Shown here piece by piece: positions 18,700-27,689 of a stretch of DNA of 64,000 nt; the first letter of the stretch is position 1; every line of letters starts with the position of its first letter. The notes below the pieces were generated by a model. That model worked only from the letters and a program-made list of their open reading frames with translations, made no database searches and had not been told where the DNA came from. Origin of the DNA: Duncaniella sp. (GTDB lineage: Bacteria; Bacteroidota; Bacteroidia; Bacteroidales; Muribaculaceae); NCBI GenBank assembly GCA_029060405.1, contig JAIDUB010000080.1, positions 55,911 through 119,910 on the forward strand, written 5' to 3'. The translations under genes and the position numbers were made by a program.

Positions 18700-18720
18700 G
18701 ATGCGTTGCGGTTGTATATT

Positions 18721-21570
18721 TTATCTCGGGGGACGGCCTCCACCGGGGCCACCGGGGCCGCCGGGACCACCGAAGCCGCGACCGGGACCACCGGGGCCGC
18801 CGGGACCCATGTCACCGCCGTCGACCGATGGTGTATTGCCTTTACCGAATGAGTTGAACTTCCAAGTGAGCGTCACCATGAAGTAGCGGGTGAGCGAGTT
18901 GTATTCGATATCGTCGATATAGTTGGCGGTGACGTTGCGGCGTATGTTGGAGGTCTGGTTGAGCAGGTCGTGAACCTTCAGGGCTATGGTGAGCGACTTG
19001 TCGCGGAGCACCTGCTGGGATATTGACGCGTTCCACATCAGGGTCTTGGTGTCATACCCCGCCGCCATACCCGAGGTGGCCGAGTAGCGCAGGTCGGTCT
19101 GGAGGTTGAATCCCCACGAGGTGTAGTATGTACCGTCGAATCGGCCGCCATAGGAATGTACCGTCTGGTTGCGCTGCTGCGGGAGGGAGTTTTTGGTAAG
19201 CTGCAGGCGATACTCCGGCCGAAGTTCAAGCTCGAAATGGTCAGGACGGAACGTGATACCCGGACTTTCCATGACTGAGAACGAGAGGGAGTTGTTGCGT
19301 GCGCCGTTGTTGAAACCTACGTTGTGGTTTACGTTGGTGAAGATATGATTGGAGATGTTCCACTTCTTGTTGCGCAGCGGCTGGTTGAACATATTCATCA
19401 GTCGGGCGTTCCACACACCGTTGACATTTGTGTAGGTAGTGGTGCGCACGGCGGTGACCGGGTCAACCGTGGTCAGTGACACGATGGAATTCTGCGTGAA
19501 CGAGCCGTTGAGCATAAGCATAATGGAGCGCTGGCTGTCGGCATTATAATCCTGAAAGCGGAGATTGAAATTGTGGGTGAACGAGGGATCGAGGTCAGGA
19601 TTACCCTGCTTAATGTTCATGGGGTCGGAAATATCGGCCACCGGCTGCAACTGGGGCATTGACGGCTGAGAGGAGCGTCCGCGGTAGAATACCTGAAACG
19701 ACGACTGCTTGTCCATCTTGTAGCGCAATCGCAGATAGGGGGCGTAGTTCCACACCCAGCGCGTGGGTATGGTCTTGGCATCATCGATCAGATTCTCGCT
19801 CTTTGACATCTGCGGCACGAACTGCAGACCTCCCTCGAAATTAAGTTTCTTGCCCGATTTCTTATAGCCGACCTGAATATTCTGGTTTGACGATTCATTT
19901 CGGAACGAGTTGGAGTAATCAGGATTAGGCTCGGCACCGAGTGGCGGAAGCACACCTTCATAACCGTCGGGAAGATCGTAGGTAAGCTTGTCGGCATTGT
20001 TCCAGCGGTAGTTCACCCTGTAGGCAAACACGAGGGCATGTCCTTTCTCGGGATTGCCGAGCGGCTCGGTATATGTGAGGCGGGCATTGACACTGTTGCT
20101 CCACGTGTGGTTGTTGCCATACTGGTCAAGCTTAATGTCATCGTTCATTATATCCTCGTCGGAGGGCATATACTCAGGATTGTAGATAGTGTTGGAGATG
20201 GATTTCTCGGTCTCGCGCACATTCGACATCTGATACTGGGCGCTTACCGAAAACGAGCGGCCTTTTCTTTCCTTGAAGGAGTGGGAGTAGATCAATCGGC
20301 CTGAAGCTTCCCAAGAATTACCTCGCGAGCGGTCGAGATTGTCGGCCGTATACACCTCGCGCATGGAGCGGTCAAGATATTGCGACCACTCGTCGTTGAA
20401 GGAATTGTTGTGGTTGAACGAGAAATTTGGCCGGAACTCGAGTGTATTGTAATCGTTGGGCTTCCAGAGCATACGGAACTGGCCGCTGACATTGTTGCCG
20501 CGGTTGCGTGAATACTTGGTGGAGTTGGTATATGTGGAATAATCCTCGAAAAGTTCCTGACGGTTCTGGCGTGTTTCGGAGATATTGTCGGTATTGGTGA
20601 AAATCACGTTACCGCCCACACGGAAAATCTCGCCGTTGCCCACATTGAAGTTGAATCCGGCCGCGCGCGACACGGTGATGCCGTTGTCGCCTCCGAAGCG
20701 GCGGAAACGTCCACCGTTGGAATCGGTGAAGCCCATCTCGTTGATGTTGTTGAGATTGCCGAGAAATGTTATCTGATTACCGTTCCAGAATCGGTTGACG
20801 TTGAACGAGCCGGCATAGCGATCGTCGGTACCGTAGCCACCGGTCACCGTGCCAAACCATCCCTGATTCATGCCTTTCTTTACCGAGAGGTTTATCACGG
20901 TCTCGTCCTCGCCGTCGTCCACTCCGGTGAGTCGGGCTTCGTCGCTCTTGCGGTCGACCACCTGCAATTTATCGATCATCGAAGCGGGAAGATTCTTTGA
21001 TGCGACCTTGGGGTCATCGGCAAAGAATTCCTTGCCGTCGACAAGGATTTTGGAAATTGTCTTGCCGTTGGCGGTAATGGAGCCGTCGGAACCCACCTCC
21101 ACTCCCGGCAGACGCTTGAGCAGATCCTCGACCACGGCATTGGGCTGCGTGCGGTAGGAGTCGGCGTTATATTCCACCGTGTCCTCCATCACTTTTATAG
21201 GAGTCTTTACAGCCACCACCTGCACCTCGCCGAGCAGCGTCGATGACTCCTTCATCTTAATCTCACCCAGCCGCAGATTTTTCGTGCCCGCGGTTACGGG
21301 AGCCTCATAATCGGAATAACCGATATAGGCTATCGACAATATGTATTTCCCGGCATTTACGTCGGTAATGCGAAATCGGCCGTTTTCATCGGTGGTCACA
21401 CCTTTTACAAAAGCGCTGTCGCGCGCCGCGAGCAGTTTTACCGCCGCCTCGATAAGCGGCTCGGCGGAATCGGCGTCGATCACCTTTCCCGTGATGTTGA
21501 TAGCCGATGCCATTACGGGCAGCAGCGCCGCAAGCATTAAGAGTAGGATTTTTTTCCCTGCAAGTCTCAT
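18721..21570 (-). CDS. TonB-linked outer-membrane beta-barrel protein with Gly/Pro-rich tail
   Basis: A 949-residue outer-membrane protein. The start is set at 21570 (MRLAGKKILLLMLAALLPVM, a good signal peptide), because upstream codons run towards the promoter. Residues about 22-105 are a carboxypeptidase-regulatory-like domain (INITGKVIDADSAEPLIEAA), and 115-215 a TonB plug-like domain (VVEDLLKRLPGVEVGSDGSI, ILVDGKEFF). The rest is a long beta-barrel of the OMP_b-brl_3 type, ending with RYFMVTLTWKFNSF. After the last strand comes an unusual tail of about 35 residues made of GPGG repeats. Possible roles are import or surface display; no SusD-like partner is adjacent, so a polysaccharide utilisation role is not supported. 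Confidence 0.82.
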   Translation of the reverse strand: MRLAGKKILLLMLAALLPVMASAINITGKVIDADSAEPLIEAAVKLLAARDSAFVKGVTTDENGRFRITDVNAGKYILSIAYIGYSDYEAPVTAGTKNLRLGEIKMKESSTLLGEVQVVAVKTPIKVMEDTVEYNADSYRTQPNAVVEDLLKRLPGVEVGSDGSITANGKTISKILVDGKEFFADDPKVASKNLPASMIDKLQVVDRKSDEARLTGVDDGEDETVINLSVKKGMNQGWFGTVTGGYGTDDRYAGSFNVNRFWNGNQITFLGNLNNINEMGFTDSNGGRFRRFGGDNGITVSRAAGFNFNVGNGEIFRVGGNVIFTNTDNISETRQNRQELFEDYSTYTNSTKYSRNRGNNVSGQFRMLWKPNDYNTLEFRPNFSFNHNNSFNDEWSQYLDRSMREVYTADNLDRSRGNSWEASGRLIYSHSFKERKGRSFSVSAQYQMSNVRETEKSISNTIYNPEYMPSDEDIMNDDIKLDQYGNNHTWSNSVNARLTYTEPLGNPEKGHALVFAYRVNYRWNNADKLTYDLPDGYEGVLPPLGAEPNPDYSNSFRNESSNQNIQVGYKKSGKKLNFEGGLQFVPQMSKSENLIDDAKTIPTRWVWNYAPYLRLRYKMDKQSSFQVFYRGRSSQPSMPQLQPVADISDPMNIKQGNPDLDPSFTHNFNLRFQDYNADSQRSIMLMLNGSFTQNSIVSLTTVDPVTAVRTTTYTNVNGVWNARLMNMFNQPLRNKKWNISNHIFTNVNHNVGFNNGARNNSLSFSVMESPGITFRPDHFELELRPEYRLQLTKNSLPQQRNQTVHSYGGRFDGTYYTSWGFNLQTDLRYSATSGMAAGYDTKTLMWNASISQQVLRDKSLTIALKVHDLLNQTSNIRRNVTANYIDDIEYNSLTRYFMVTLTWKFNSFGKGNTPSVDGGDMGPGGPGGPGRGFGGPGGPGGPGGGRPPR

Positions 21571-21618
21571 AAGGGTAGTTTTGTGTTGATCGGAATATAT
21601 TACTTTATATTCTGACTG

Positions 21619-21651
21619 CAAAGTTACGCATAGGTTTAATATATATCCAAA
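21619..21651 (-). promoter_or_regulatory. Promoter of the beta-barrel gene
   Basis: Read on the minus strand: TTTG (21651-21648), a 21-nt spacer, TAACTTTG (21626-21619). It lies 49 nt upstream of the chosen ATG at 21570 and downstream of no other start, which supports the start choice. Confidence 0.6.
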
Positions 21652-21772
21652 ATATGAGGGTCATAATCGACATTCAGGCCGATTTATCCGACGAATCGGC
21701 ACACTCGCACAAATCAAAGTTTCGTAAAGTCGAAGTTTTTCGCTACATTTGCGGTCACAAACTTTACTAAAC

Positions 21773-22150
21773 ATGGATCAGGATCTGAAAAAGCAGCTTA
21801 CCGCCGACCCCGACGGCCTGCTTACCTACGAATACATAGCCAATCATATAGGCGCTTGCGACGATATAATGGACGAGCTCGTCGACAACATGATTCTCGT
21901 CGACAACTCCGGCCAGTTCACCGTAAGCTCCGCCCGCTATCTAAGCGCCATCGATGCTGAAAAATACCGCGAAGTAATAAGCCGCCTCATCGCGGGCGCT
22001 ATCGAAAAAGACCGAGAGCGCCGCTACATAGGCGACCTGTTGCCCGCGATATGGGGCGCTGACTATGAAGCGCGTGCCGACGAGCTATCGGCGTCCGACG
22101 ACAATTTCCGCCGCATCTACAAGCGTCTTTTCCCATCGTCGACTATCTGA
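21773..22150 (+). CDS. Small acidic conserved-type protein of unknown function
   Basis: 125 residues from the ATG at 21773. The TTG at 21749 is rejected because it overlaps a -7 box (TACATTTG, 21744-21751). The protein is soluble and mostly helical (DQDLKKQLTADPDGLLTYEY, IDAEKYREVISRLIAGAIEK) with many Asp, Glu and Arg and no Cys or catalytic motif. It precedes the cyclophilin gene by 20 bases and is probably co-transcribed with it and the M16 peptidase. A winged-helix-like or adaptor role is conceivable from the N-terminal part, but I do not recognise the family. Confidence 0.65.
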   Translation: MDQDLKKQLTADPDGLLTYEYIANHIGACDDIMDELVDNMILVDNSGQFTVSSARYLSAIDAEKYREVISRLIAGAIEKDRERRYIGDLLPAIWGADYEARADELSASDDNFRRIYKRLFPSSTI

Positions 22151-22170
22151 AAAAACTATACCGCAATCTC

Positions 22171-23016
22171 ATGCGCAAATTCTATTTAATACTCACAGCA
22201 ATGCTTGCTGCCATGTGCGTGCAAGCTGCAACCGACAACAGCAACAATATGACCACTTCCACTGCTAAAGACGCCCGCGTGCTCATCCACACCACCATGG
22301 GCGACATCACCGTGGCTCTCTACGGCGACACCCCTCTGCACCGCGACAATTTCCTGCGTCTTGCCCGCGAGGGATACTATGATGGCGTGTTATTTCACCG
22401 CGTAATCAAAAACTTCATGATCCAGACCGGCGACCCCGATTCAAAGACCGCCGCACCCGGCGATATGCTCGGTGCCGGAGGCCCTGACTACACCATTGCC
22501 GCCGAAATCGTATATCCCCGTCACTTCCATAAGCGCGGCGCTCTCGCCGCCGCCCGCACCGGCGACAATGTGAACCCCGAACGCCGCTCGTCGGGCAGCC
22601 AGTTCTACATCGTAACCGGCAACGTATACTCCGAAGGACAGATGAAGAGCCTTGAGCACAATCTCGAGATGCAGAATCTCCAGAATATTTTCAACGACCT
22701 CGCCCGCCGGCACAACGACACCATCATGGCGATGCGCCGCAACCGTGACCGCGAGGGTCTGATGGCTCTTCAGGAAAAGCTCGCCGCCGAGGCCGAGAAA
22801 ATAGGTGCCGAAAATCCCGTGAAGCTCACTCCGGAGCAGATCGAGATATACACCACCACAGGCGGCGCACCTCACCTCGACGGCACATATACAGTATTCG
22901 GTGAAGTCACCGAGGGCCTTGAAGTGGTGGAGAAAATCGAAAATGTTCCCACCGGCAGCGCCGACCGCCCCACCGAGGACGTGAAAATCATCTCAATGGA
23001 GATACTTGATGAATAA
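22171..23016 (+). CDS. Exported cyclophilin-type peptidyl-prolyl isomerase
   Basis: 281 residues with a signal peptide (MRKFYLILTAMLAAMCVQAA), so a periplasmic protein-folding catalyst is inferred. The cyclophilin fold is recognised by VALYGDTPLHRDNFLRLARE, YDGVLFHRVIKNFMIQTGDP (with the catalytic Arg after FH) and GSQFYIVTG. An approximately 70-residue helical insert (about 152-222, rich in Glu, Arg and Leu) separates the core strands before TVFGEVTEGLEVVEKI. Such inserts occur in Bacteroidales cyclophilins. The stop codon overlaps the next gene by 8 nt, indicating translational coupling. Confidence 0.9.
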   Translation: MRKFYLILTAMLAAMCVQAATDNSNNMTTSTAKDARVLIHTTMGDITVALYGDTPLHRDNFLRLAREGYYDGVLFHRVIKNFMIQTGDPDSKTAAPGDMLGAGGPDYTIAAEIVYPRHFHKRGALAAARTGDNVNPERRSSGSQFYIVTGNVYSEGQMKSLEHNLEMQNLQNIFNDLARRHNDTIMAMRRNRDREGLMALQEKLAAEAEKIGAENPVKLTPEQIEIYTTTGGAPHLDGTYTVFGEVTEGLEVVEKIENVPTGSADRPTEDVKIISMEILDE

Positions 23017-24244
23017 CTCATCGTTCACCCTCGGCAACGGCCTGAGGATTATACATAATTACGATCCGGCCACCGCTATGGTGGCCGTTGACGTGCTATA
23101 TAATGTGGGCGCGCGCGACGAGAACCCGCAGCTCACAGGTATGGCGCATCTTTTCGAGCACCTTATGTTTGCAGGCTCGGAAAACGTGCCCGACTTCGAT
23201 GGCGCGCTCGAGCGGGTGGGAGGTATAAGCAACGCATGGACATCCAACGATTTCACCAATTTCTACGACGTGGCTCCGGCCGTAAATGCCGAGACTCTTT
23301 TCTGGCTTGAAAGCGACAGGATGCTGTCACTCTCATTCTCGCAGAAATCGCTCAACGTGCAGCGCAGCGTGGTGATAGAGGAATTCAAGCAGACCCACCT
23401 CAACCGTCCCTACGGCGACCTGTCCCATCATCTTCGCGCGCTGCTCTACACCGTTCACCCCTACCGATACCCTACGATAGGCAAGGAAATCGACCACTTG
23501 CGCCGCGTGACTCTCGAAGATCTGAAGCGATTTTATTTCTCCCACTATGCGCCTAACAATGCCGTTCTTGCCGTGAGCGGAAATCTCACTTCCGACAGAG
23601 TGAAGGAGCTGGCCGAAAAATGGTTTGGCTCGATTCCGCGCCGCGACATCGCTCCCCGCACATATCAGCAGGAGCCACCCGTAACCTCTCAGCGCCTTGA
23701 GTGCCTTGAGCGAGACGTGCCGCGCGCCATGATTACAGTCGCGTTCCCCATGCCCGCATATGGCCGGCCGGGATATATCGAGTGTGACCTCATAACCGAC
23801 ATTTTAGCCAACGGGCGCTCATCGCGTTTCTATCGCGAACTCGTGATGCAGGGCGACCTTTTCAGCGACGCCGACGCCTCCATCTCCGGCTCCGACGAAC
23901 CGGGGTTCCTTATGCTCAACGGACGTCTCAACCGCAGCGACGATGCCTCGGTGGAGGAGGCGCGCAGGGTGCTTACTGAGGCTGCTTGCGCTCTGGCCGA
24001 GCCGGGCAATGTGACGGAACATGAACTGACCCGAGCCGTCAACCGCTTCGAGAGCCAGTCGACATTCTCGTCGATGAACTTTCTCAACAAGGCACAGGCT
24101 CTCGCAATGGCCGAAATGCACGGCGAGGATATAAACTCTATAGTCCCCGCCTACCGCCACGTCACCACATCCGACATCACAGCCACAGCCGCCCGCATCC
24201 TCGACCCGGCCCGCTCCGCCACCATCGAATACCTCCCGCGGTAA
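23009..24244 (+). CDS. M16 family zinc peptidase
   Basis: 411 residues from ATG 23009, which overlaps the cyclophilin stop (ATGAATAA). The inverted zinc motif HLFEH has ligands His47 and His51 and catalytic base Glu50; a third ligand Glu is expected in the IEEFKQTH region near residue 125. The N-terminal M16 domain is followed by the inactive-type C-terminal half (GRSSRFYRELV near 270). No signal peptide is seen, so it is probably cytoplasmic, or exported by another route. Family members degrade small peptides or process precursors. Coupling to a periplasmic cyclophilin is notable, but a joint substrate is not evident. Confidence 0.9.
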   Translation: MNNSSFTLGNGLRIIHNYDPATAMVAVDVLYNVGARDENPQLTGMAHLFEHLMFAGSENVPDFDGALERVGGISNAWTSNDFTNFYDVAPAVNAETLFWLESDRMLSLSFSQKSLNVQRSVVIEEFKQTHLNRPYGDLSHHLRALLYTVHPYRYPTIGKEIDHLRRVTLEDLKRFYFSHYAPNNAVLAVSGNLTSDRVKELAEKWFGSIPRRDIAPRTYQQEPPVTSQRLECLERDVPRAMITVAFPMPAYGRPGYIECDLITDILANGRSSRFYRELVMQGDLFSDADASISGSDEPGFLMLNGRLNRSDDASVEEARRVLTEAACALAEPGNVTEHELTRAVNRFESQSTFSSMNFLNKAQALAMAEMHGEDINSIVPAYRHVTTSDITATAARILDPARSATIEYLPR

Positions 24245-24281
24245 TAAAAGCTGTCGCTTCTGTCTGCTATTCCCCATCATT

Positions 24282-24321
24282 CATTTACAAAAAGTGCCAA
24301 TATTGGCAGTTTTTGTAAATG
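24282..24321. terminator. 40-base near-perfect palindrome, probable bidirectional terminator
   Basis: CATTTACAAAAAGTGCCAAT (24282-24301) is matched 19 of 20 by the following 20 bases in reverse complement. It starts 37 bases after the M16 stop and has T5 on both strands, so it can end plus-strand transcription and read-through from the minus strand. An operator is an alternative, but no promoter is nearby. Confidence 0.6.
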
Positions 24322-24350
24322 AAAATAATCAAGCACCTAGCTATCAGCCT

Positions 24351-24699
24351 TGTAGGAGCGCTCCACGGAGCGCCCGGCCGGGAAAAAGGATAATTTTCCC
24401 CGCCGCAGCTGTGGTGCGAAGATTGAACGTAAGCATCTATTGCATCCCGGAGGGATAGCCAGCTATATAACCCCGGGTGCTCGCCACCCGGGGAGCATCA
24501 ACGGCCCACGACACAACCTCGGAGAGGTTGAACAAAACCTCAGCGAAGTCCAGCCCTACCCGGGCTGATAAGTTGTAGGTTGCATCTACCCCGGGTGACG
24601 AGCACCCGGGGTTAGTGAGATGTCAACCCCTCCGGGGTGAAATTGCGCGCAATATTATGGAGGCTCCTGTAGGGGCGCTCCACGGAGCGCCCGACCGGG
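24351..24699. repeat. Extragenic palindrome array with direct and inverted units
   Basis: This occupies the 589-base gap before purF. A 32-base unit is present in direct orientation at 24351-24382 and 24668-24699 (30 of 32 identical, core GCGCTCCACGGAGCGC). Between them, CCCCGGGTG-loop-CACCCGGGG occurs twice (24471-24493 and 24589-24611) in opposite orientation, as judged from the loop bases and flanks. CCCGGAGGG-type and CCTC-GGA-GAGG-type mini-hairpins are scattered among them. There is no coding signal. Similar GC-rich palindromes occur elsewhere in this window. Confidence 0.6.
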
Positions 24700-24750
24700 C
24701 AAAAGACTATCCTTCTGATCTTTATCAGCGCGCAGGGGATTTGTGAATCG

Positions 24751-24788
24751 AAAAAAGTCCGGCAAGCCTTCGCGGCCTGACGGACTTT
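24751..24788 (-). terminator. Terminator of purF
   Basis: On the minus strand AAAGTCCG (24788-24781) pairs with CGGACTTT (24761-24754), followed by T6. It lies 46 nt after the purF stop: a standard Rho-independent terminator. Confidence 0.85.
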
Positions 24789-24833
24789 ACTACCTTGGAT
24801 TAATTGTACCTTATTGTTTCAAGTCGATTTTTT

Positions 24834-26243
24834 TCAGAAGTGGCTCGAACCGTCGAAGCAGTGTGTACATACCTTGCACTTGGGCAGTCCGATAGCCTCG
24901 ATAAGATCCTCGATGGTATTGAATTTGAGCGAGGTGAGGCCGAAGTGCTGACGCATACGCTCGACAAGGGCGTTGTACTCAGGCGAGCCTGTAGTGGTGT
25001 AGGCTTCGAGATTCTTGTTGGGGTCACCTTCCATCTCCTCTATCAGACGGCGGGTGAGAAGTTCCATATCACTCTTTGACGATGTGAAACCCACATAGCG
25101 GCATCCGTAGATGAGCGGCGGGCAGGCTATGCGCATGTGCACCTCCTTGGCTCCGCAATCGTAGAGCACTTTCACGTTGTCGTTGAGCTGGGTGCCGCGC
25201 ACTATCGAGTCATCGCAGAAAAGAGCGCGCTGACCTTTGAGCAGAGCTTTGTTGGGCACAAGTTTCATCTTTGCCACAAGGTCGCGCATCGACTGGTCGG
25301 CAGGCATGAAGCTGCGGGGCCACGTGGGCGTATACTTTGAAATCAGGCGGCGGTAAGGCACTCCTTTTCCGGCTGCATAGCCAAGAGCCATACCCACACC
25401 AGAATCGGGAATTCCGCATGCGCAGTCCACCTCGTTATCATCTGACAAAGCCATCTTGAAGCCCGATTTGAAGCGTACATCTTCCACATTGGCGCCCTCG
25501 TAGGTCGAGGTTGGGAAGCCGTAATAAACCCAAAGAAACGCGCATATCTGCATCTCCTTGCCCGGAGGCGTGAGCTGACGCACCTCGTCGGCAGTCACCT
25601 CCACCACTTCACCGGGACCGAGATCGCGCACAACCTCGTAATCGAGATTTGGCAATGATGTTGATTCCGAACACAGAGCATAGGCGCCCTCCTTGTGGCC
25701 GAGTATAATCGGTGTGCGGCCGAGACGGTCGCGCGCGGCGATGATGGAGTTCTCGGTAAGTATGAGCATGGAACAAGAGCCCTTGATCTTGTCATACACA
25801 TGCTTTATACCTTCCTCGAAAGTTTTACCGCGGGTTATGAGCAGGGCGATGAGTTCGGTCTGGTTGGTATTGCCGGAGCTGAGCTCGGCGAAATGTTTAC
25901 CATCCTCAAGCAGCTCTTTCTCAAGCTCATCGAGGTTGCATATCTTGGCGATGGTCACGATAGCAAACCGTCCGAGGTGGGAATTGATAATGATGGGCTG
26001 CGGGTCAGTGTCGCTTATGACGCCTATTCCCATATCGCCCTTGAACTTTGACAGTTCTTTCTCGAATTTCGTGCGGAAATAGGTGCTCTCCAGACTGTGG
26101 ATTGAGCGACAGAACTTTTTTTCGACGTTGTCGAAGGTGGCCATGCCACCGCGACGGGTACCGAGGTGTGAATTATAGTCCACACCATAAAACAGGTCAT
26201 TGCGGCAAGCATCCTTGGATGCTACTCCGAAAAATCCTCCCAT
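24834..26243 (-). CDS. purF: Amidophosphoribosyltransferase-like protein lacking the N-terminal Cys nucleophile
   Basis: 469 residues, homologous to the enzyme that opens purine synthesis (PRPP plus glutamine to phosphoribosylamine). The phosphoribosyltransferase signature FCDDSIVRGT is intact (Asp344-Asp345). C-terminal CKVCTHCFDG, ICAFLW and YGCRYVG match the Fe-S ligand positions of the Bacillus-type enzyme. The N-terminal glutaminase domain is recognisable (SHLGTRRGGMA, SSGNTNQTE), but the protein begins MGGFFG where active enzymes have Cys immediately after the start (or after a cleaved propeptide). No upstream in-frame start would supply it. It may use free ammonia, or be a paralogue with another role. 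A -7 box lies at 26276-26283 (minus strand). Confidence 0.82.
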   Translation of the reverse strand: MGGFFGVASKDACRNDLFYGVDYNSHLGTRRGGMATFDNVEKKFCRSIHSLESTYFRTKFEKELSKFKGDMGIGVISDTDPQPIIINSHLGRFAIVTIAKICNLDELEKELLEDGKHFAELSSGNTNQTELIALLITRGKTFEEGIKHVYDKIKGSCSMLILTENSIIAARDRLGRTPIILGHKEGAYALCSESTSLPNLDYEVVRDLGPGEVVEVTADEVRQLTPPGKEMQICAFLWVYYGFPTSTYEGANVEDVRFKSGFKMALSDDNEVDCACGIPDSGVGMALGYAAGKGVPYRRLISKYTPTWPRSFMPADQSMRDLVAKMKLVPNKALLKGQRALFCDDSIVRGTQLNDNVKVLYDCGAKEVHMRIACPPLIYGCRYVGFTSSKSDMELLTRRLIEEMEGDPNKNLEAYTTTGSPEYNALVERMRQHFGLTSLKFNTIEDLIEAIGLPKCKVCTHCFDGSSHF

Positions 26244-26366
26244 AGTTATGTGTAAAAATTAAAAATTTTAAGGCGCAAAGTTAGACAAAAAATCCGACAA
26301 ATACGCCAATTCCGACTAAAAAATTTTAACAAAATTATACAACTATGATAGTCAGAATTTTACCGC

Positions 26367-27410
26367 TCACTTCGACAGCAGGCGATCATATATTTTGTCC
26401 AACCGGCTTACCACACTGTCGGTAGAATAGGCTTCGGCCTTACTTCTCGAACACGTTCCCATAGCGGAGCGCACAGCCGGATTTACCACTATTTCAGTGA
26501 TTGCCCCCGCAAGAGCATCAATATCGCCGGGCTCTATGAGATAACCGTTGACCCCGTTTTCCACCACAGACGGTATACCTCCCACGCAGGATGCGATAAC
26601 AGGCATCTTCCATGCCATACATTCGAGAATAGACACGGGCAACCCTTCAAAATACGACGGCAACACGAAGCAATGACACATCTCGAGCAGCCTCTGCTTT
26701 TCATCGCCCGACACCCAGCCCTCAAGCACTACATTACCTTCAAGGCCATTGTCGTGTATCATGGAGCGGAGCGTTTCCTCTTCGGCTCCGGCACCGGCTA
26801 TGTGAAGCACGACCCGGTCGCGCACCTCAGGCTTCAGCTCTATCATCGCCTTTACCAGATCTATCACACCTTTGGGCTTATCCAGCACACCTAAAAACAG
26901 CAGATGAATTTTCTCGGGGTCAGCCTCGCGCTCCACTTTGGCGGGGTAATCCACCGGATTAGGAACTAAATCAAGGTTATCAATACCGTGAGATGAAAAG
27001 AATTGATACCATTGGTCAGACAGGCATATCACCTCGTCGCAATAATTCAATGAACGGGTAATACCGTCGGGATCGGTATTGAAATAGTCGGCGAATCGGC
27101 CGCTGTGCACATGCATCACCACCTTGCGGCCCATGCGGCGGGCAAGACGGGCGAAATACATCTTGCGGCGGAAGCTGGCGCCTGATGCCGTGTGTATATG
27201 AACAATCTCGATCGACGGATGAGTCATAAGCAGCCACGCAGTATGCGCATACGCTCCGATAAAATCGGCTATCTTGCGAGCCGCCGAGCCGCCGTGATAG
27301 CTGGCCACGAAGCGAGCCCCCGGCATCTTTGATGCGTAGGCCTTCAATACCTCGTCCATGCCGCCACGCGACCGCGGACCGATAAACAGTATTTTTTTAC
27401 TTTCGGTCAT
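26367..27410 (-). CDS. GT4-family glycosyltransferase
   Basis: 347 residues from ATG 27410; the longer frame is rejected because a minus-strand -7 box (TAACTTTG, 27427-27420) lies only 10 nt upstream. The N-terminal Rossmann half has GPRSRGGMDEVL and VVMHVHSGRFADYF. The C-terminal half has the nucleotide-sugar site: LLFLGVLDKPKGVIDLVKA, VLPSYFEGLPVSILECMAWK and the E-x7-E pattern typical of GT4. No membrane segment. It probably transfers a sugar to a surface glycan or capsule precursor, but there is no adjacent polysaccharide cluster, so the acceptor is unknown. Confidence 0.85.
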   Translation of the reverse strand: MTESKKILFIGPRSRGGMDEVLKAYASKMPGARFVASYHGGSAARKIADFIGAYAHTAWLLMTHPSIEIVHIHTASGASFRRKMYFARLARRMGRKVVMHVHSGRFADYFNTDPDGITRSLNYCDEVICLSDQWYQFFSSHGIDNLDLVPNPVDYPAKVEREADPEKIHLLFLGVLDKPKGVIDLVKAMIELKPEVRDRVVLHIAGAGAEEETLRSMIHDNGLEGNVVLEGWVSGDEKQRLLEMCHCFVLPSYFEGLPVSILECMAWKMPVIASCVGGIPSVVENGVNGYLIEPGDIDALAGAITEIVVNPAVRSAMGTCSRSKAEAYSTDSVVSRLDKIYDRLLSK

Positions 27411-27563
27411 AACTATCGGCAAAGTTAACCAAAAATCGCGAGATACCGTCATCACGCCTCAACATATTTCACTTTCAGCCTGACTGCCACCCCATTGCCA
27501 CCCCATGACCCGGCAATAAAAATCATGCAAAATGTTGCAATTTTGATGCATCATTAACTTTTT

Positions 27564-27595
27564 TTTGGGTAATTGCGGAAATTTATCTATATTCG
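27564..27595 (+). promoter_or_regulatory. Promoter of the glycogen operon
   Basis: TTTG at 27564-27567, a 20-nt spacer, TATATTCG at 27588-27595 (one mismatch to TAnnTTTG). It implies a 5' leader of about 88 nt before the first gene at 27690. Confidence 0.5.
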
Positions 27596-27689
27596 TGGAA
27601 TTAAATCCAGACCATGACAAAGCGTGCCATGAACGGTTCTGATTATCGGAATTAATTAACATCTACATATACCTTTTCAACTATTTGAC

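Noticed and set aside
23006..23011. TTG start for the M16 peptidase three bases upstream
   Set aside because: The ATG at 23009 gives the usual ATGAATAA coupling overlap and adds no useful residue if extended.
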